Source: Treponema sp. (GTDB lineage: Bacteria; Spirochaetota; Spirochaetia; Treponematales; Treponemataceae). Taken from it: a stretch of DNA of 42,533 nt. The translations under genes and the position numbers were made by a program. The notes under the pieces are model-generated. The model did no database searches, was not told the DNA's origin, and saw only the letters and a program-made list of their open reading frames with translations. Every line of letters starts with the position of its first letter. Within the stretch, counting starts at the first letter, position 1. Where the stretch lies: assembly GCA_016286365.1 (NCBI GenBank), contig JAEESN010000020.1:1-42533 (forward strand), in the 5' to 3' direction. This document shows positions 1-6,948 of the stretch, piece after piece.

Positions 1-415
1 CCCGCTTGAAAATAAAGAAGGTCAGAGAGTTTTACTTGCCGGATCCCTTCAGAGTTTCTTTAAGGCAGGCCGTGAACGATATACAAATGCCGGTCAGTAT
101 TATTTCCCTTATGACGAAGTAAATATTGATGATGCTTCTTCTTATGCCGTAGAACTTTCTTCGCGTGCTTCGGGTTATGATGTTGTGGTTGTCTGTGTTT
201 CTAATGCAAAACATGCACGTATTGCGGAAGGCTTAAAGCGTTCAAAAAAGAAAGTAATCATCTTTTCTACTATGGCTCCGACTTTTGCAGAAAAATTAAC
301 CTGGGCAGATACAATTCTTCTTGGATACAGCTGGCGTTGTGATTACACAATGGAAGCAATGATTGCAGCCCTCGCAGGAGACTTTGTTCCATCTGCAGTA
401 AAGCCGTATGATTAA
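1..415 (+). CDS. GH3-family glycoside hydrolase, C-terminal part (5' end outside window)
   Basis: An open frame runs from the window edge to a TAA at 413-415, so only the last ~137 residues are visible. They read as the C-terminal alpha/beta sandwich of glycoside hydrolase family 3 as found in beta-N-acetylhexosaminidase-like members: hydrophobic strand YDVVVVCVSNAKHARIAEGL, a following IIFSTMAPTF strand, and a terminal ADTILLGYS...MEAMIAALAGDF segment resembling the end of NagZ/YbbD-type GH3 proteins. The catalytic N-terminal barrel would lie upstream, so substrate cannot be judged. No clear terminator follows; the next gene converges from the other strand about 70 bp away. The family call is moderately secure, the specificity unknown. 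Confidence 0.6.
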   Translation, partial: PLENKEGQRVLLAGSLQSFFKAGRERYTNAGQYYFPYDEVNIDDASSYAVELSSRASGYDVVVVCVSNAKHARIAEGLKRSKKKVIIFSTMAPTFAEKLTWADTILLGYSWRCDYTMEAMIAALAGDFVPSAVKPYD

Positions 416-486
416 TCATCGCGCGTCCCGGTTAATATTAAAGATTAAATCTATTCCCGTCGTGGTTAAGATTTTCTCATATCCGC

Positions 487-1167
487 TTAAAAGTCAGGGA
501 CTTCTTTGAGCCTATTGTATTTTGCATCGTAGCTGTGGGAGTTTGGCCTTATTCCTAAAATGCGTTCGTTTTCGGCCGTAAGCTGAAGCTTAATCATCTC
601 TTTAAAAACTGTCATCAGAGGTTCAGGTTCAATCGACTTATCTACAAAATCAATTTCCTGTAATTCTTTTATAAGATAATAGCAGCATTCAATGGTCGAA
701 ATGTATTCTGGTTTTGGTTCTCTTTTAAAAGTAAAAATTGATGAGTAAGTTTTGTAAAAAGAAAAGCGTGGAAGCTCGAGTAAAAATGGGTTATGTTCAA
801 TCATCTTTTTAGAGCAGAACCAGGTTGCATCCAAAATTATTACAAGGAGTTTTTTATTTCCGACGGCTTCTTTAAATCCTTCTTTTCTGGCTGTCCATGC
901 ATTTTCGCCCGGATACATCATCACGGGAAAATATGAAGGGTCGTGAATCAACTGTTGGAAGCGGATGTTTTTTGAAAAATCAAGACCGACGAGGATCTCT
1001 GAATCTTTAAGCGAAATATGAGAAAGATTACCTGTTCCCGTTCTCTGTCTTTTTGCTTCTTTTGGATGCATCAGAAAAACGAATTTGATTCCGGTGTCGA
1101 GTTCTTTTGTGTATTTACAAAGGCAGCTGTTGGTTGGTTTAAAACAGCGCATGCAGCGTTCACTCAT
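487..1167 (-). CDS. DTW-domain protein, probable tRNA-uridine aminocarboxypropyltransferase
   Basis: A 226-residue protein. The N-terminus carries four cysteines in a CMRC...CLC pattern expected to bind a metal, and the centre has LDATWFCSKKM, matching the DTW signature (D-x-T-W) of the TapT/DTWD family. Known members transfer the aminocarboxypropyl group of S-adenosylmethionine to uridine in tRNA, making acp3U in the variable loop or D-loop; which position is modified here is inferred only. The frame could extend upstream to 1224, but that adds a non-homologous hydrophobic stretch. I chose the ATG at 1167 because the Cys motif follows at once and because an extended -10 sequence ends 7 nt upstream of it, with no Shine-Dalgarno. 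It is transcribed convergently with the GH3 gene and divergently from lptC. Confidence 0.82.
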   Translation of the reverse strand: MSERCMRCFKPTNSCLCKYTKELDTGIKFVFLMHPKEAKRQRTGTGNLSHISLKDSEILVGLDFSKNIRFQQLIHDPSYFPVMMYPGENAWTARKEGFKEAVGNKKLLVIILDATWFCSKKMIEHNPFLLELPRFSFYKTYSSIFTFKREPKPEYISTIECCYYLIKELQEIDFVDKSIEPEPLMTVFKEMIKLQLTAENERILGIRPNSHSYDAKYNRLKEVPDF

Positions 1168-1174
1168 AAAAAAG

Positions 1175-1204
1175 AATATATCATAAAAAAAAATATGATG
1201 TAAC
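1175..1204 (-). promoter_or_regulatory. Putative promoter of the DTW gene (leaderless geometry)
   Basis: On the minus strand an extended -10 element TGATATATT has its TATATT at 1175-1180, with a weak -35 candidate (GTTACA) around 1199-1204. The -10 hexamer ends 7 nt before the ATG at 1167, so a transcript starting at the usual distance would begin at or beside the start codon. This is a sequence match only. Confidence 0.45.
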
Positions 1205-1247
1205 AGGTGTTTATTAATCTGCAATTATGCTTTATATTTTTATATAG

Positions 1248-1805
1248 ATGAAAAACTGTTCCAGAGTGTTATTAATTTTATTATCACTTTCTCTTTTATG
1301 TACTGCCTGTTCTGTAAAAAGCGAGGAAACTGTTCGCGCAGAAGATACTAATCCTGAGTTTGTTTTTACCGATTTAGTTTATACAAAATATGAAGATAAA
1401 AAAGTTTCCGTGCAGCTTGCGGCAGATAAAATGGAACGCTATAAATCTAATCAGACTATTTATGCACAGAACGTTACTTTCGACGCTTATGATGAAAATA
1501 ACGAAATAAAGACTTCGGGCTCATGCGGTTATATGTACGCAAATCCGGATGCAGAACTTTATAAGCTTTTTGATGATATTAAAATTTCGAGCAAGGATTA
1601 TAAGGCTGATTTTTCTGCAAATTCTTTGGAATATAACGGAAACACGGAACAGCTCGTTGGTTCAAAAACAGATACTGTAAAAATCGAAAAGGATGATACA
1701 ATCATTTATGGAACAGGATTTTCTGCAAGTTCTTTGAGCGATAGTTTTTCTTTTGCGGGAACTGTAACAGGCGAAATCCAGACCGAAGAAGGTGGCTCAG
1801 AGTGA
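1248..1805 (+). CDS. lptC: LptC-like outer-membrane glycolipid export lipoprotein
   Basis: A 185-residue protein with a short basic start, a hydrophobic segment and Cys21 in LLCTAC, a relaxed spirochaete-type lipobox, so probably a lipoprotein rather than the bitopic form of E. coli. Residues ~40-175 read as an LptC beta-jellyroll (FTDLVYTKYEDKKVSVQLAA, ADKMERYKSNQTIYAQNV). LptC bridges the inner-membrane LptBFG exporter to LptA and hands on lipopolysaccharide-like lipid. The assignment is strengthened by lptA and lptB following with 1-4 nt overlaps. There is no clear Shine-Dalgarno; TATATT at 1233-1238 lies 9 nt before the ATG, so the leader may be very short. Treponemes differ in whether they make classical LPS, so the cargo is uncertain. 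Confidence 0.75.
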   Translation: MKNCSRVLLILLSLSLLCTACSVKSEETVRAEDTNPEFVFTDLVYTKYEDKKVSVQLAADKMERYKSNQTIYAQNVTFDAYDENNEIKTSGSCGYMYANPDAELYKLFDDIKISSKDYKADFSANSLEYNGNTEQLVGSKTDTVKIEKDDTIIYGTGFSASSLSDSFSFAGTVTGEIQTEEGGSE

Positions 1806-2473
1806 TGAGGGCATTTGTATTAACAAAAAAATCAATCTGTTCTCTTTTATTTTTTACACTGATTAGTTTTTCACTTCATGCCGAAAAAATCTTCTTCTCT
1901 GCAGCAAGCATGACGGGGCAGACGGGCGAAGGAAAAAGAAACGTAACAAAACTCATTGGCCAGGCTTATGTAAAAACAGACACAATGGAAATTTATGCCG
2001 ATTCGATTGAACTTTCGGGCGAAGATTACAGAAAGATTGTTGCAGAAGGAAACATCACCGGAAAGAACATAGAAGCAAAGATGGATTTTACCTGCTCTTA
2101 TCTTGAATACGACAGAAAAACAAAGATTGCAATTCTTAAAGGTGATGTATCTTTAACCGACTTAGAAAACGATGTAAAGGCTCAGGCGCAGATTATTGAA
2201 TATAATCAGGATACCGAAATTGCAGTTCTTCAGGTTCAGATTAAGCTTTTGCAGAAAAACAACACATGTACTGGCGCTTATGCAATCTATCAGAAAAAAG
2301 CACAGCTATTGGATATTTCCGGGAATGCACAGGTACGCCAGGGGGATGATTTATTCCGTGCTCAGTCAATCTCGCTTAATCTTGATACCCAGGAAATAGA
2401 ACTTACGGGAAATGTTCAGGGAACGGTTACCCAGAAAAATGAGGAAGAAAAAAAGAGCGAAGGGGAAGAATGA
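1802..2473 (+). CDS. lptA: LptA/OstA-like periplasmic glycolipid bridge protein
   Basis: A 223-residue protein with an N-terminal signal peptide (hydrophobic SICSLLFFTLISFSL, likely cleaved near LHA/E) and then repeating short beta segments of the OstA/LptA type: QAYVKTDTMEIYADSIELSG, ILKGDVSLTD, ISGNAQVRQGDDLFRAQSI, IELTGNVQGTV. LptA proteins form the beta-jellyroll bridge that carries LPS across the periplasm. The C-terminal tail is charged (NEEEKKSEGEE). The frame can begin with GTG at 1802, overlapping the lptC stop by 4 nt, or with ATG at 1805, overlapping by 1 nt; both imply translational coupling to lptC. At 223 aa it is longer than E. coli LptA, which may mean additional repeats. Confidence 0.78.
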   Translation: MMRAFVLTKKSICSLLFFTLISFSLHAEKIFFSAASMTGQTGEGKRNVTKLIGQAYVKTDTMEIYADSIELSGEDYRKIVAEGNITGKNIEAKMDFTCSYLEYDRKTKIAILKGDVSLTDLENDVKAQAQIIEYNQDTEIAVLQVQIKLLQKNNTCTGAYAIYQKKAQLLDISGNAQVRQGDDLFRAQSISLNLDTQEIELTGNVQGTVTQKNEEEKKSEGEE

Positions 2474-3210
2474 TGGGAATCTTTACGGACGAATTACGCA
2501 TTTCCAGTTTATATAAAACTTTCGGCAGAAAGGAAGTTGTAAAGGGGATTGATTTTTCCATGCATACCGGAGAAGTCTTAGGGCTTTTAGGACCAAACGG
2601 AGCGGGCAAGACGACAACTTTTTATATGGTGGTTGGGTTTTATAAGCCTACTGCCGGCGAAGTTTTTTTGAATAACGAATGCATCACAAAGCTTCCGATG
2701 TATCAGAGGGCGCAGAAGGGAATCTCTTATCTTCCACAGGAGCCATCGGTTTTCCGAAAATTTACGGTAGAAGAAAATATCTGGTCTATTCTGGAAAACC
2801 GGAAAGATTTAACGCTCGAGCAGAAAAAGCGCCGTCTGGAAGAGCTCATAGAAGAATTTTCAATCGGAAGAATACGCAAGCAGTATGCATATACACTTTC
2901 GGGTGGAGAAAGACGCCGAACAGAAATTGCACGCTCTCTTGCCATGGAACCAAAATTCCTTCTTCTTGATGAACCTTTTGCCGGAATCGACCCGATTGCA
3001 GTTGCCGACATCAAATCTGTCATAAAGCTTCTTGCAAAGCGCGGAATCGGAATCCTGATTACAGATCACAACGTACGCGATACCCTCGAAATTACCGACA
3101 GAGCCATAATCATAAATACCGGAACAATTATGATTCAGGGTAAAAAAGAAGAAATTTTAAAGAGTAAGCTTGCGCGTGAGATTTATCTTGGTAAAAACTT
3201 TTCGATGTAG
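2470..3210 (+). CDS. lptB: LptB, ATPase of the LPS-type lipid exporter
   Basis: A 246-residue ABC ATPase of normal LptB length. Walker A GPNGAGKTTT is near residue 42, followed by Q-loop YLPQEPSVFR, signature LSGGERRRTEIARSLAM, Walker B FLLLDEPFAGID and the switch His in LITDHNVRDTLEI; the last two stretches are characteristic of LptB (formerly YhbG). It powers extraction of lipid from the inner membrane together with LptF and LptG, which are not in the window. The start ATG at 2470 overlaps the lptA stop by 4 nt. A weak GC-rich hairpin with a T-run follows the gene. Confidence 0.92.
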   Translation: MMGIFTDELRISSLYKTFGRKEVVKGIDFSMHTGEVLGLLGPNGAGKTTTFYMVVGFYKPTAGEVFLNNECITKLPMYQRAQKGISYLPQEPSVFRKFTVEENIWSILENRKDLTLEQKKRRLEELIEEFSIGRIRKQYAYTLSGGERRRTEIARSLAMEPKFLLLDEPFAGIDPIAVADIKSVIKLLAKRGIGILITDHNVRDTLEITDRAIIINTGTIMIQGKKEEILKSKLAREIYLGKNFSM

Positions 3211-3217
3211 TTAAAAA

Positions 3218-3254
3218 ATTCCGGGATATATTTTCCCCCGGTTGCCTTTTTTTT
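3218..3254 (+). terminator. Possible intrinsic terminator after lptB
   Basis: CCGGG at 3221-3225 can pair with CCCGG at 3237-3241, followed after five bases by eight T at 3247-3254. The gap between stem and T-run makes this weaker than the other terminators in the window. Confidence 0.4.
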
Positions 3255-3283
3255 ACCCGGATGCATGTTTTTTTATCTGATAA

Positions 3284-4279
3284 TTAATCAAGACTTACAT
3301 AACCTGTTTCTTCTACAATCTGCTGTCCTTTTTTTGAAAGTGCAAAATCAATCACTTTTTTGATGTCTTTTTTTTCTGCATCCGATGCACGATAGATTGC
3401 GTAAAAATTTGAAAAAACAGGATAAGTTTTATTTCTGATGTTTTCTTTTGTAGGTTTAACCCCTTCGAGCGAAAGAAGTTTGATGTTTGAATCGCCCACA
3501 ATTCCAGAAATATAATAGCGGAATGAATAACCTATGGCTCTTCCTGTAAATATATTTTTAGAAGGTGCAAATGGAGTATCCTGCATAAAAGAAATCATCG
3601 CTGTCTGGCTTCCGCTTCCTTCTGCCCTTATTAAAGCTGCAATTTTTGAATCATCTCCGCCAACTTCGCTCCATCTTTCATATTTACCAGAATATATGTC
3701 TTTAATCTGCTGAACGCTTAAATTCTCAACAGGATTATCTTTATTCACAATAAAAACAAAGGCTTCGTAACCGATTGGCACCATCACAAATTCAAGGCCT
3801 TTTTCTTTTGCATATTCAAGCTGTTTTTTAGAAGGTTTTGCACAAAAGATTATGTCGGCTTTATTTTCTGCAAGCGCTTTAAAAGCTCCCGCTGTATTTC
3901 TTTTTTGAAGAAGGCTTTCTGCTCCAAAATCTTTCCCGTCAAAGCTGCAGGTGTTTTCGGGGTAGAGTGAATTGAAGAAAGCTGAATAAACGGGGAGAAG
4001 GGCTGTGGCTCCATCTAAAACAGGCATTGCTTCTCCTTCTGTAAATTTTTCTTCGTTCGAGGCCGGGATTTTTACAATTTTTGAATCATCCTTAAACGGA
4101 AGATAATCAGCTATTTTAATTGATTTTTCCTGCATGGTTTTCCCGTAAGGATTTATTAGTCGTCTTGTAAATGTATTATAAATGCCCAGGTTTAAAATGA
4201 TAAAAAGGGCAGCCGCTGCAAAGATGATGATAAATTGAAAGAGGGGGCGTTCGTAAAATGATTTATCACTTTTTTTCAT
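3284..4279 (-). CDS. Membrane-anchored PstS-like substrate-binding protein
   Basis: A 331-residue protein. Residues ~14-34 form one transmembrane anchor (FIIIFAAAALFIILNLGIY) and there is no lipobox. The rest is a type-2 periplasmic binding fold of the PstS family: ADIIFCAKPSKKQLEYAKEKG, VPIGYEAFVFIVNKDNPV, LSVQQIKDIYSGKYERWSEV and the phosphate-loop-like RAEGSGSQTAM. PstS proteins bind phosphate for the PstCAB importer, but no pst transport genes are nearby, so a sensory or scavenging role is possible. The start has a good Shine-Dalgarno (GAGGAC) 6 nt upstream. It is last in a minus-strand series behind two small membrane proteins, with which it may be co-transcribed. Ligand is inferred from the family only. 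Confidence 0.72.
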   Translation of the reverse strand: MKKSDKSFYERPLFQFIIIFAAAALFIILNLGIYNTFTRRLINPYGKTMQEKSIKIADYLPFKDDSKIVKIPASNEEKFTEGEAMPVLDGATALLPVYSAFFNSLYPENTCSFDGKDFGAESLLQKRNTAGAFKALAENKADIIFCAKPSKKQLEYAKEKGLEFVMVPIGYEAFVFIVNKDNPVENLSVQQIKDIYSGKYERWSEVGGDDSKIAALIRAEGSGSQTAMISFMQDTPFAPSKNIFTGRAIGYSFRYYISGIVGDSNIKLLSLEGVKPTKENIRNKTYPVFSNFYAIYRASDAEKKDIKKVIDFALSKKGQQIVEETGYVSLD

Positions 4280-4298
4280 AAGTAGTCCTCGAAAATAT

Positions 4299-4439
4299 TT
4301 AGAATTTTTCTGTAGAAATAAATGCTGTGATTGAGCTGTGTTTTTTCTGATAAAAGGTGTAGCCCATTAAAACTAACGAAGAAATCATTCCGATTGCGAT
4401 GATTATGCTTAATGTGATTATAAAGTGTTTTGTTTTCAT
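4299..4439 (-). CDS. Small membrane protein, 46 aa, unknown
   Basis: This is a short frame of 46 codons and a stop. It starts with a basic MKTKHF, has one hydrophobic segment (IITLSIIIAIGMISSLVLMG) and ends in a polar tail. It begins 10 nt after the stop of the 76-residue membrane protein and ends 19 nt before the start of the PstS-like gene, so it fits as the middle gene of an operon. The Shine-Dalgarno is weak. I do not recognise a family. It could be a small membrane subunit or accessory peptide of the neighbouring proteins, or chance coding. Confidence 0.45.
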   Translation of the reverse strand: MKTKHFIITLSIIIAIGMISSLVLMGYTFYQKKHSSITAFISTEKF

Positions 4440-4449
4440 TTTATTCAGT

Positions 4450-4677
4450 TTACATTCCTATTGTGCCGGTAGAAAAACCAATAATGAGTGCGATTATAAG
4501 AATTACGAAAGCCAGAGTTACAAGTAAAAAAGGCAGAGTTACAAGAGCATAGATTAAATATTTTTTACGGGTATCTTTTTCCTCTTTTGGGGTTTTGAAA
4601 AAAATTACGAATGAAGTGATAGAAAAAATAGAAGCAATAAAAAAGAGAACTATTCCCAAATAGATTAATAAATCCAT
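4450..4677 (-). CDS. Small membrane protein with two transmembrane segments, unknown
   Basis: A 75-residue protein starting MDLLIYLG. The start at 4677 is chosen over an in-frame ATG 21 nt upstream because AAAGGAG lies at the right distance before it. Two strongly hydrophobic segments (LGIVLFFIASIFSITSFVIFF and YALVTLPFLLVTLAFVILIIALIIG) flank a charged loop KTPKEEKDTRKK. No family is recognised. An intrinsic hairpin sits just upstream of its Shine-Dalgarno, so it either has its own promoter or depends on read-through. Confidence 0.6.
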   Translation of the reverse strand: MDLLIYLGIVLFFIASIFSITSFVIFFKTPKEEKDTRKKYLIYALVTLPFLLVTLAFVILIIALIIGFSTGTIGM

Positions 4678-4696
4678 ACTTTTTTTCTCCTTTAAC

Positions 4697-4731
4697 AAAA
4701 TCCCCGGAGAGCTTTCACAATCCGGGGTTTC
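4697..4731 (-). terminator. Intrinsic terminator, perfect 7-bp stem
   Basis: CCCCGGA at 4702-4708 pairs with TCCGGGG at 4721-4727 around a 12-nt loop. On the minus strand the stem is followed by a T-rich tract, so it would end the transcript of the 132-aa membrane protein gene. Confidence 0.72.
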
Positions 4732-4777
4732 TTAAGATATATTTAATAAATAGCGTTTTTAAATTTTAATTCATTTG

Positions 4778-5176
4778 TTAGTCTTTAAGGTTGAACATTA
4801 CACCAAGAACTAATACGTGGTATGCAAGATTCCAGAGCCATGTCAAGAAATCAGGCTTGAAGATACCACCGATAAAGTCAGCAAGAACGATTGCAACTAT
4901 CCATACGATGATGATTATAAGCATCAGGATATTGTCAATCTTACCGAAGATATCGCCCATAAAGAGCTCGAGGATTAAGAATACACCAGCGAGGAGTTCG
5001 ATTACACCAAAGACGATTACACAGATTTTTCCAACTGTTCCGTTTAATAAACCGCCGATAGCTTTTGCACCAAAGTCACCGCCGCCCATAAGAGCCCAGA
5101 TTCCTGCGATTGCAAGCATTGCTCCTAAAGCGATCTGCATCAGAAGCCTTCCAAATGAATAAGATTTTTTTGCCAT
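4778..5176 (-). CDS. Multi-pass membrane protein, 132 aa, unknown
   Basis: A hydrophobic protein with about four membrane segments: QIALGAMLAIAGIWALMGGG, KICVIVFGVIELLAGVFLIL, ILMLIIIIVWIVAIVLADFI and a C-terminal LAYHVLVLGVMF. Between the first two lies GAKAIGGLLNG. The start ATG has an excellent Shine-Dalgarno (TTAGGAGG). I do not recognise a characterised family; the pattern resembles small DoxX-like or DUF membrane proteins, but no diagnostic residues are visible. It lies downstream of the ASCH gene, separated by a 24-bp AT palindrome, and is followed by a good terminator, so it may form its own short transcript. Confidence 0.65.
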   Translation of the reverse strand: MAKKSYSFGRLLMQIALGAMLAIAGIWALMGGGDFGAKAIGGLLNGTVGKICVIVFGVIELLAGVFLILELFMGDIFGKIDNILMLIIIIVWIVAIVLADFIGGIFKPDFLTWLWNLAYHVLVLGVMFNLKD

Positions 5177-5203
5177 TTTTTCCTCCTAAGAAAAATTGCT
5201 TTT

Positions 5204-5227
5204 ATATATTTATTAAAATAAATATAT
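5204..5227. repeat. 24-bp AT-only inverted repeat between two minus-strand genes
   Basis: ATATATTTATT at 5204-5214 and AATAAATATAT at 5217-5227 are exact reverse complements separated by AA. The palindrome abuts the stop codon of the ASCH gene and lies ~20 bp upstream of the Shine-Dalgarno of the membrane protein gene. It could be an operator or simply the AT-rich promoter of the downstream gene. Confidence 0.6.
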
Positions 5228-5679
5228 TATCTGTAAACAACCCTGAAGGTCTGGAACACAAGCTTAATATCCGGTGTAAACTCAAAACCGACTACTGCGC
5301 CTTCATCTTCAAGGTACTCTCTCTGTTTTTCCCTCCAGGCTTCCAGATTTTCATCTTCGCCTTCGAGGCTGGCCATTTGCCATGTAACTTCATTATAAGG
5401 CACAATCTGTACATTATCAAATTCTATTACACAAATAGGCTCATTTTTTTTATTTACAACAAGATAAAGTTCCCCGGCAAGAGGAAGCGGTTCACCATCA
5501 ATGGCAAAGGTGGAATAGCTTGTAAAAATAGCGGTTTTTCTGCCCGAAAGTACGAGCGACAGGAGTTCTGCTTCTACAAATCCTTTTGATTCAAAAAATA
5601 AATCTCCGGCACAGCGGTCTTCACTGTCGCGACCGGTATCTTTAAGGAATTTTTCCCAGTACTCATCAAGTTCTGTCAT
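5227..5679 (-). CDS. ASCH-domain protein
   Basis: A 150-residue protein of the ASCH (PUA-like) superfamily. Visible landmarks are DEYWEKFLKDTGR at the N-terminus, the ASCH-typical LLSLVLSGRKTAIFTSYSTF, then a PLPLAGELYLVVNKKNEPICVI strand pair and YNEVTWQMASLEGE. ASCH proteins are predicted RNA- or nucleotide-binding modules; some have amidohydrolase activity on N4-acetylcytidine, but substrate here is unknown. A Shine-Dalgarno (TAGGAAC) precedes the ATG. The gene follows the 95-aa membrane protein by 8 nt, so the two are likely co-transcribed. Confidence 0.82.
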   Translation of the reverse strand: MTELDEYWEKFLKDTGRDSEDRCAGDLFFESKGFVEAELLSLVLSGRKTAIFTSYSTFAIDGEPLPLAGELYLVVNKKNEPICVIEFDNVQIVPYNEVTWQMASLEGEDENLEAWREKQREYLEDEGAVVGFEFTPDIKLVFQTFRVVYR

Positions 5680-5687
5680 TTTTGTTC

Positions 5688-5975
5688 CTAGCGTTTTGCC
5701 AATTTAATTATAAATGCAGCTATGAAAAAGAGGCTTGGAACTACGGCAAAGATTAAAGCAGGAAGGGGAATTCCGAAAACAAGAAGACCAGAGGCTGCAA
5801 AAACACCAAGTTCAATCAGTAAGTCGTAGACTAAGGCTGCATATGAGCTTAAAAATCCTGCAACCATCATCATCCATTCAGGATTTCTTGTTTTAGACAT
5901 GATGAGGATGGAAAGAAAGGCTGCAAGACCTCCTAGAATCAGTTTGATGATAAATAATAAAATCTGTGGGTTCAT
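5688..5975 (-). CDS. Small membrane protein, 95 aa, unknown
   Basis: A 95-residue protein with about three membrane segments: ILLFIIKLILGGLAAFLSILI, a central MMVAGFLSSYAALVYDLLIE and a C-terminal IFAVVPSLFFIAAFIIKL. A Shine-Dalgarno (CAGGAG) precedes the ATG. It starts 22 nt after the stop of the 260-aa aminotransferase-like gene and ends 8 nt before the ASCH gene, so it appears to be the middle gene of a three-gene operon. No characterised family is recognised. Confidence 0.62.
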   Translation of the reverse strand: MNPQILLFIIKLILGGLAAFLSILIMSKTRNPEWMMMVAGFLSSYAALVYDLLIELGVFAASGLLVFGIPLPALIFAVVPSLFFIAAFIIKLAKR

Positions 5976-5997
5976 TTATTTCTCCTGCCAGTTTAAC

Positions 5998-6780
5998 TTA
6001 AAATTCAAAAGGATTATTTTTTAATGCCGTAAAAACACCTTTGTCTGCACCGTAAGGAATAATCGAGTTATGTCCTGCTTCCGGGTGGATTACAATACCA
6101 TTATCAAGGCAGTGAAGCACAAAGTCATCGTATTTATCTTCCGGAACTTTAGGCTCAAGGTAAGGACCACGGCGTGTAAAATATGTGGTTAAAACCTGGT
6201 CGTAAATAAACCAGTTTTTTTCTTCGCGTAATGGTATTTCTTTTATGAGGTTATAGATTGCCCTTGTGATTGCAGCCTGTAATGCAAATGGTACTTTACA
6301 CTGTGAATAGATTACAGGTGGAAGTTCTACGTCTTTTTTTACTGCAAGAATGTAGATTGTTTTTGTCCATGGAAGGGGAGGTTCGAGTATAACGCAGTCT
6401 ACCTTTGACCAGTCCATGTCGTAAGAAAGCCACGGTGTATAAACGCTTGTGTTCTGCATGGAAACAGAGATTGCGGCTTTTGTCACGTGTTCCTGGGTCG
6501 AAAAAAAGAAAATGTTTCGTTCGCTGTTTAAGAGTTTAGAAACGGCTTTTTCCAGACGGCTTACATCCTCGCAGATAAAGCTTCCGGTCTGTCCGCGGCT
6601 TAAGACGTTTTTTAAGAAGGTAAATGCATTTCCGCCTTCCCATCCTAAAATTGCCCTTCCGTCTTCCTGATAGAGATCTGTAAGGCGTTTACCTTTTTTT
6701 GTGTAAAGAAAACATCCTCTTGCTCTTGTAACAGGTCCGTAGCGATTATATATTTCACAGGATAATTCATTAACCGTCAT
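5998..6780 (-). CDS. Shortened class-III aminotransferase-like protein lacking the PLP lysine region
   Basis: A 260-residue protein. Its N-terminus (YGPVTRARGCFLYTKKGKRL, then TDLYQEDGRAILGWEGG) matches the opening of acetylornithine/class-III aminotransferases, and the C-terminal HCLDNGIVIHPEAGHN resembles their small domain. The family normally has ~400 residues; the central large domain is heavily shortened and I see neither the DEVQxG motif nor the Schiff-base lysine segment. It is therefore unlikely to be a normal PLP aminotransferase; a regulatory or structural role, or a diverged enzyme, is possible. It heads a minus-strand operon with a membrane protein and the ASCH gene. The start lacks a Shine-Dalgarno and lies 7 nt after a consensus TATAAT. 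Confidence 0.55.
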   Translation of the reverse strand: MTVNELSCEIYNRYGPVTRARGCFLYTKKGKRLTDLYQEDGRAILGWEGGNAFTFLKNVLSRGQTGSFICEDVSRLEKAVSKLLNSERNIFFFSTQEHVTKAAISVSMQNTSVYTPWLSYDMDWSKVDCVILEPPLPWTKTIYILAVKKDVELPPVIYSQCKVPFALQAAITRAIYNLIKEIPLREEKNWFIYDQVLTTYFTRRGPYLEPKVPEDKYDDFVLHCLDNGIVIHPEAGHNSIIPYGADKGVFTALKNNPFEF

Positions 6781-6787
6781 AATATTG

Positions 6788-6816
6788 ATTATAACAGATA
6801 AGGGGCTTTAAGTTAA
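6788..6816 (-). promoter_or_regulatory. Promoter of the 260-aa protein gene (leaderless geometry)
   Basis: On the minus strand TTAACT (6811-6816), a 17-bp spacer and an extended -10 TGTTATAAT (hexamer 6788-6793) precede the ATG at 6780 by only 7 nt. Transcription starting at the usual distance would begin at the start codon. Confidence 0.6.
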
Positions 6817-6875
6817 TTGTTTAACTAAGATAAAAACCATTGTCCGCGGGATAAAGCTGTATAAATAAAAAATGC

Positions 6876-6915
6876 AAAAAAAACGGTGGCAGCCTGGCGA
6901 GCTGCCACCGAAAAA
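6876..6915 (-). terminator. Strong intrinsic terminator after gguB
   Basis: CGGTGGCAGC at 6884-6893 pairs perfectly with GCTGCCACCG at 6901-6910 across a 7-nt loop. On the minus strand the stem is followed by eight T. This ends the sugar-transporter operon. Confidence 0.93.
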
Positions 6916-6948
6916 TCATGGTACAATTTTTTTTTGGTTAGAGTATTT

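Noticed and set aside
416..486. Intrinsic terminator between the GH3 and DTW genes
   Set aside because: No stem of convincing length followed by a T-run is visible on either strand.
5110..5589. Plus-strand frame of 159 codons over the ASCH region
   Set aside because: It is antisense to the ASCH gene and includes its AT-rich upstream spacer; the minus-strand protein has the family signature.
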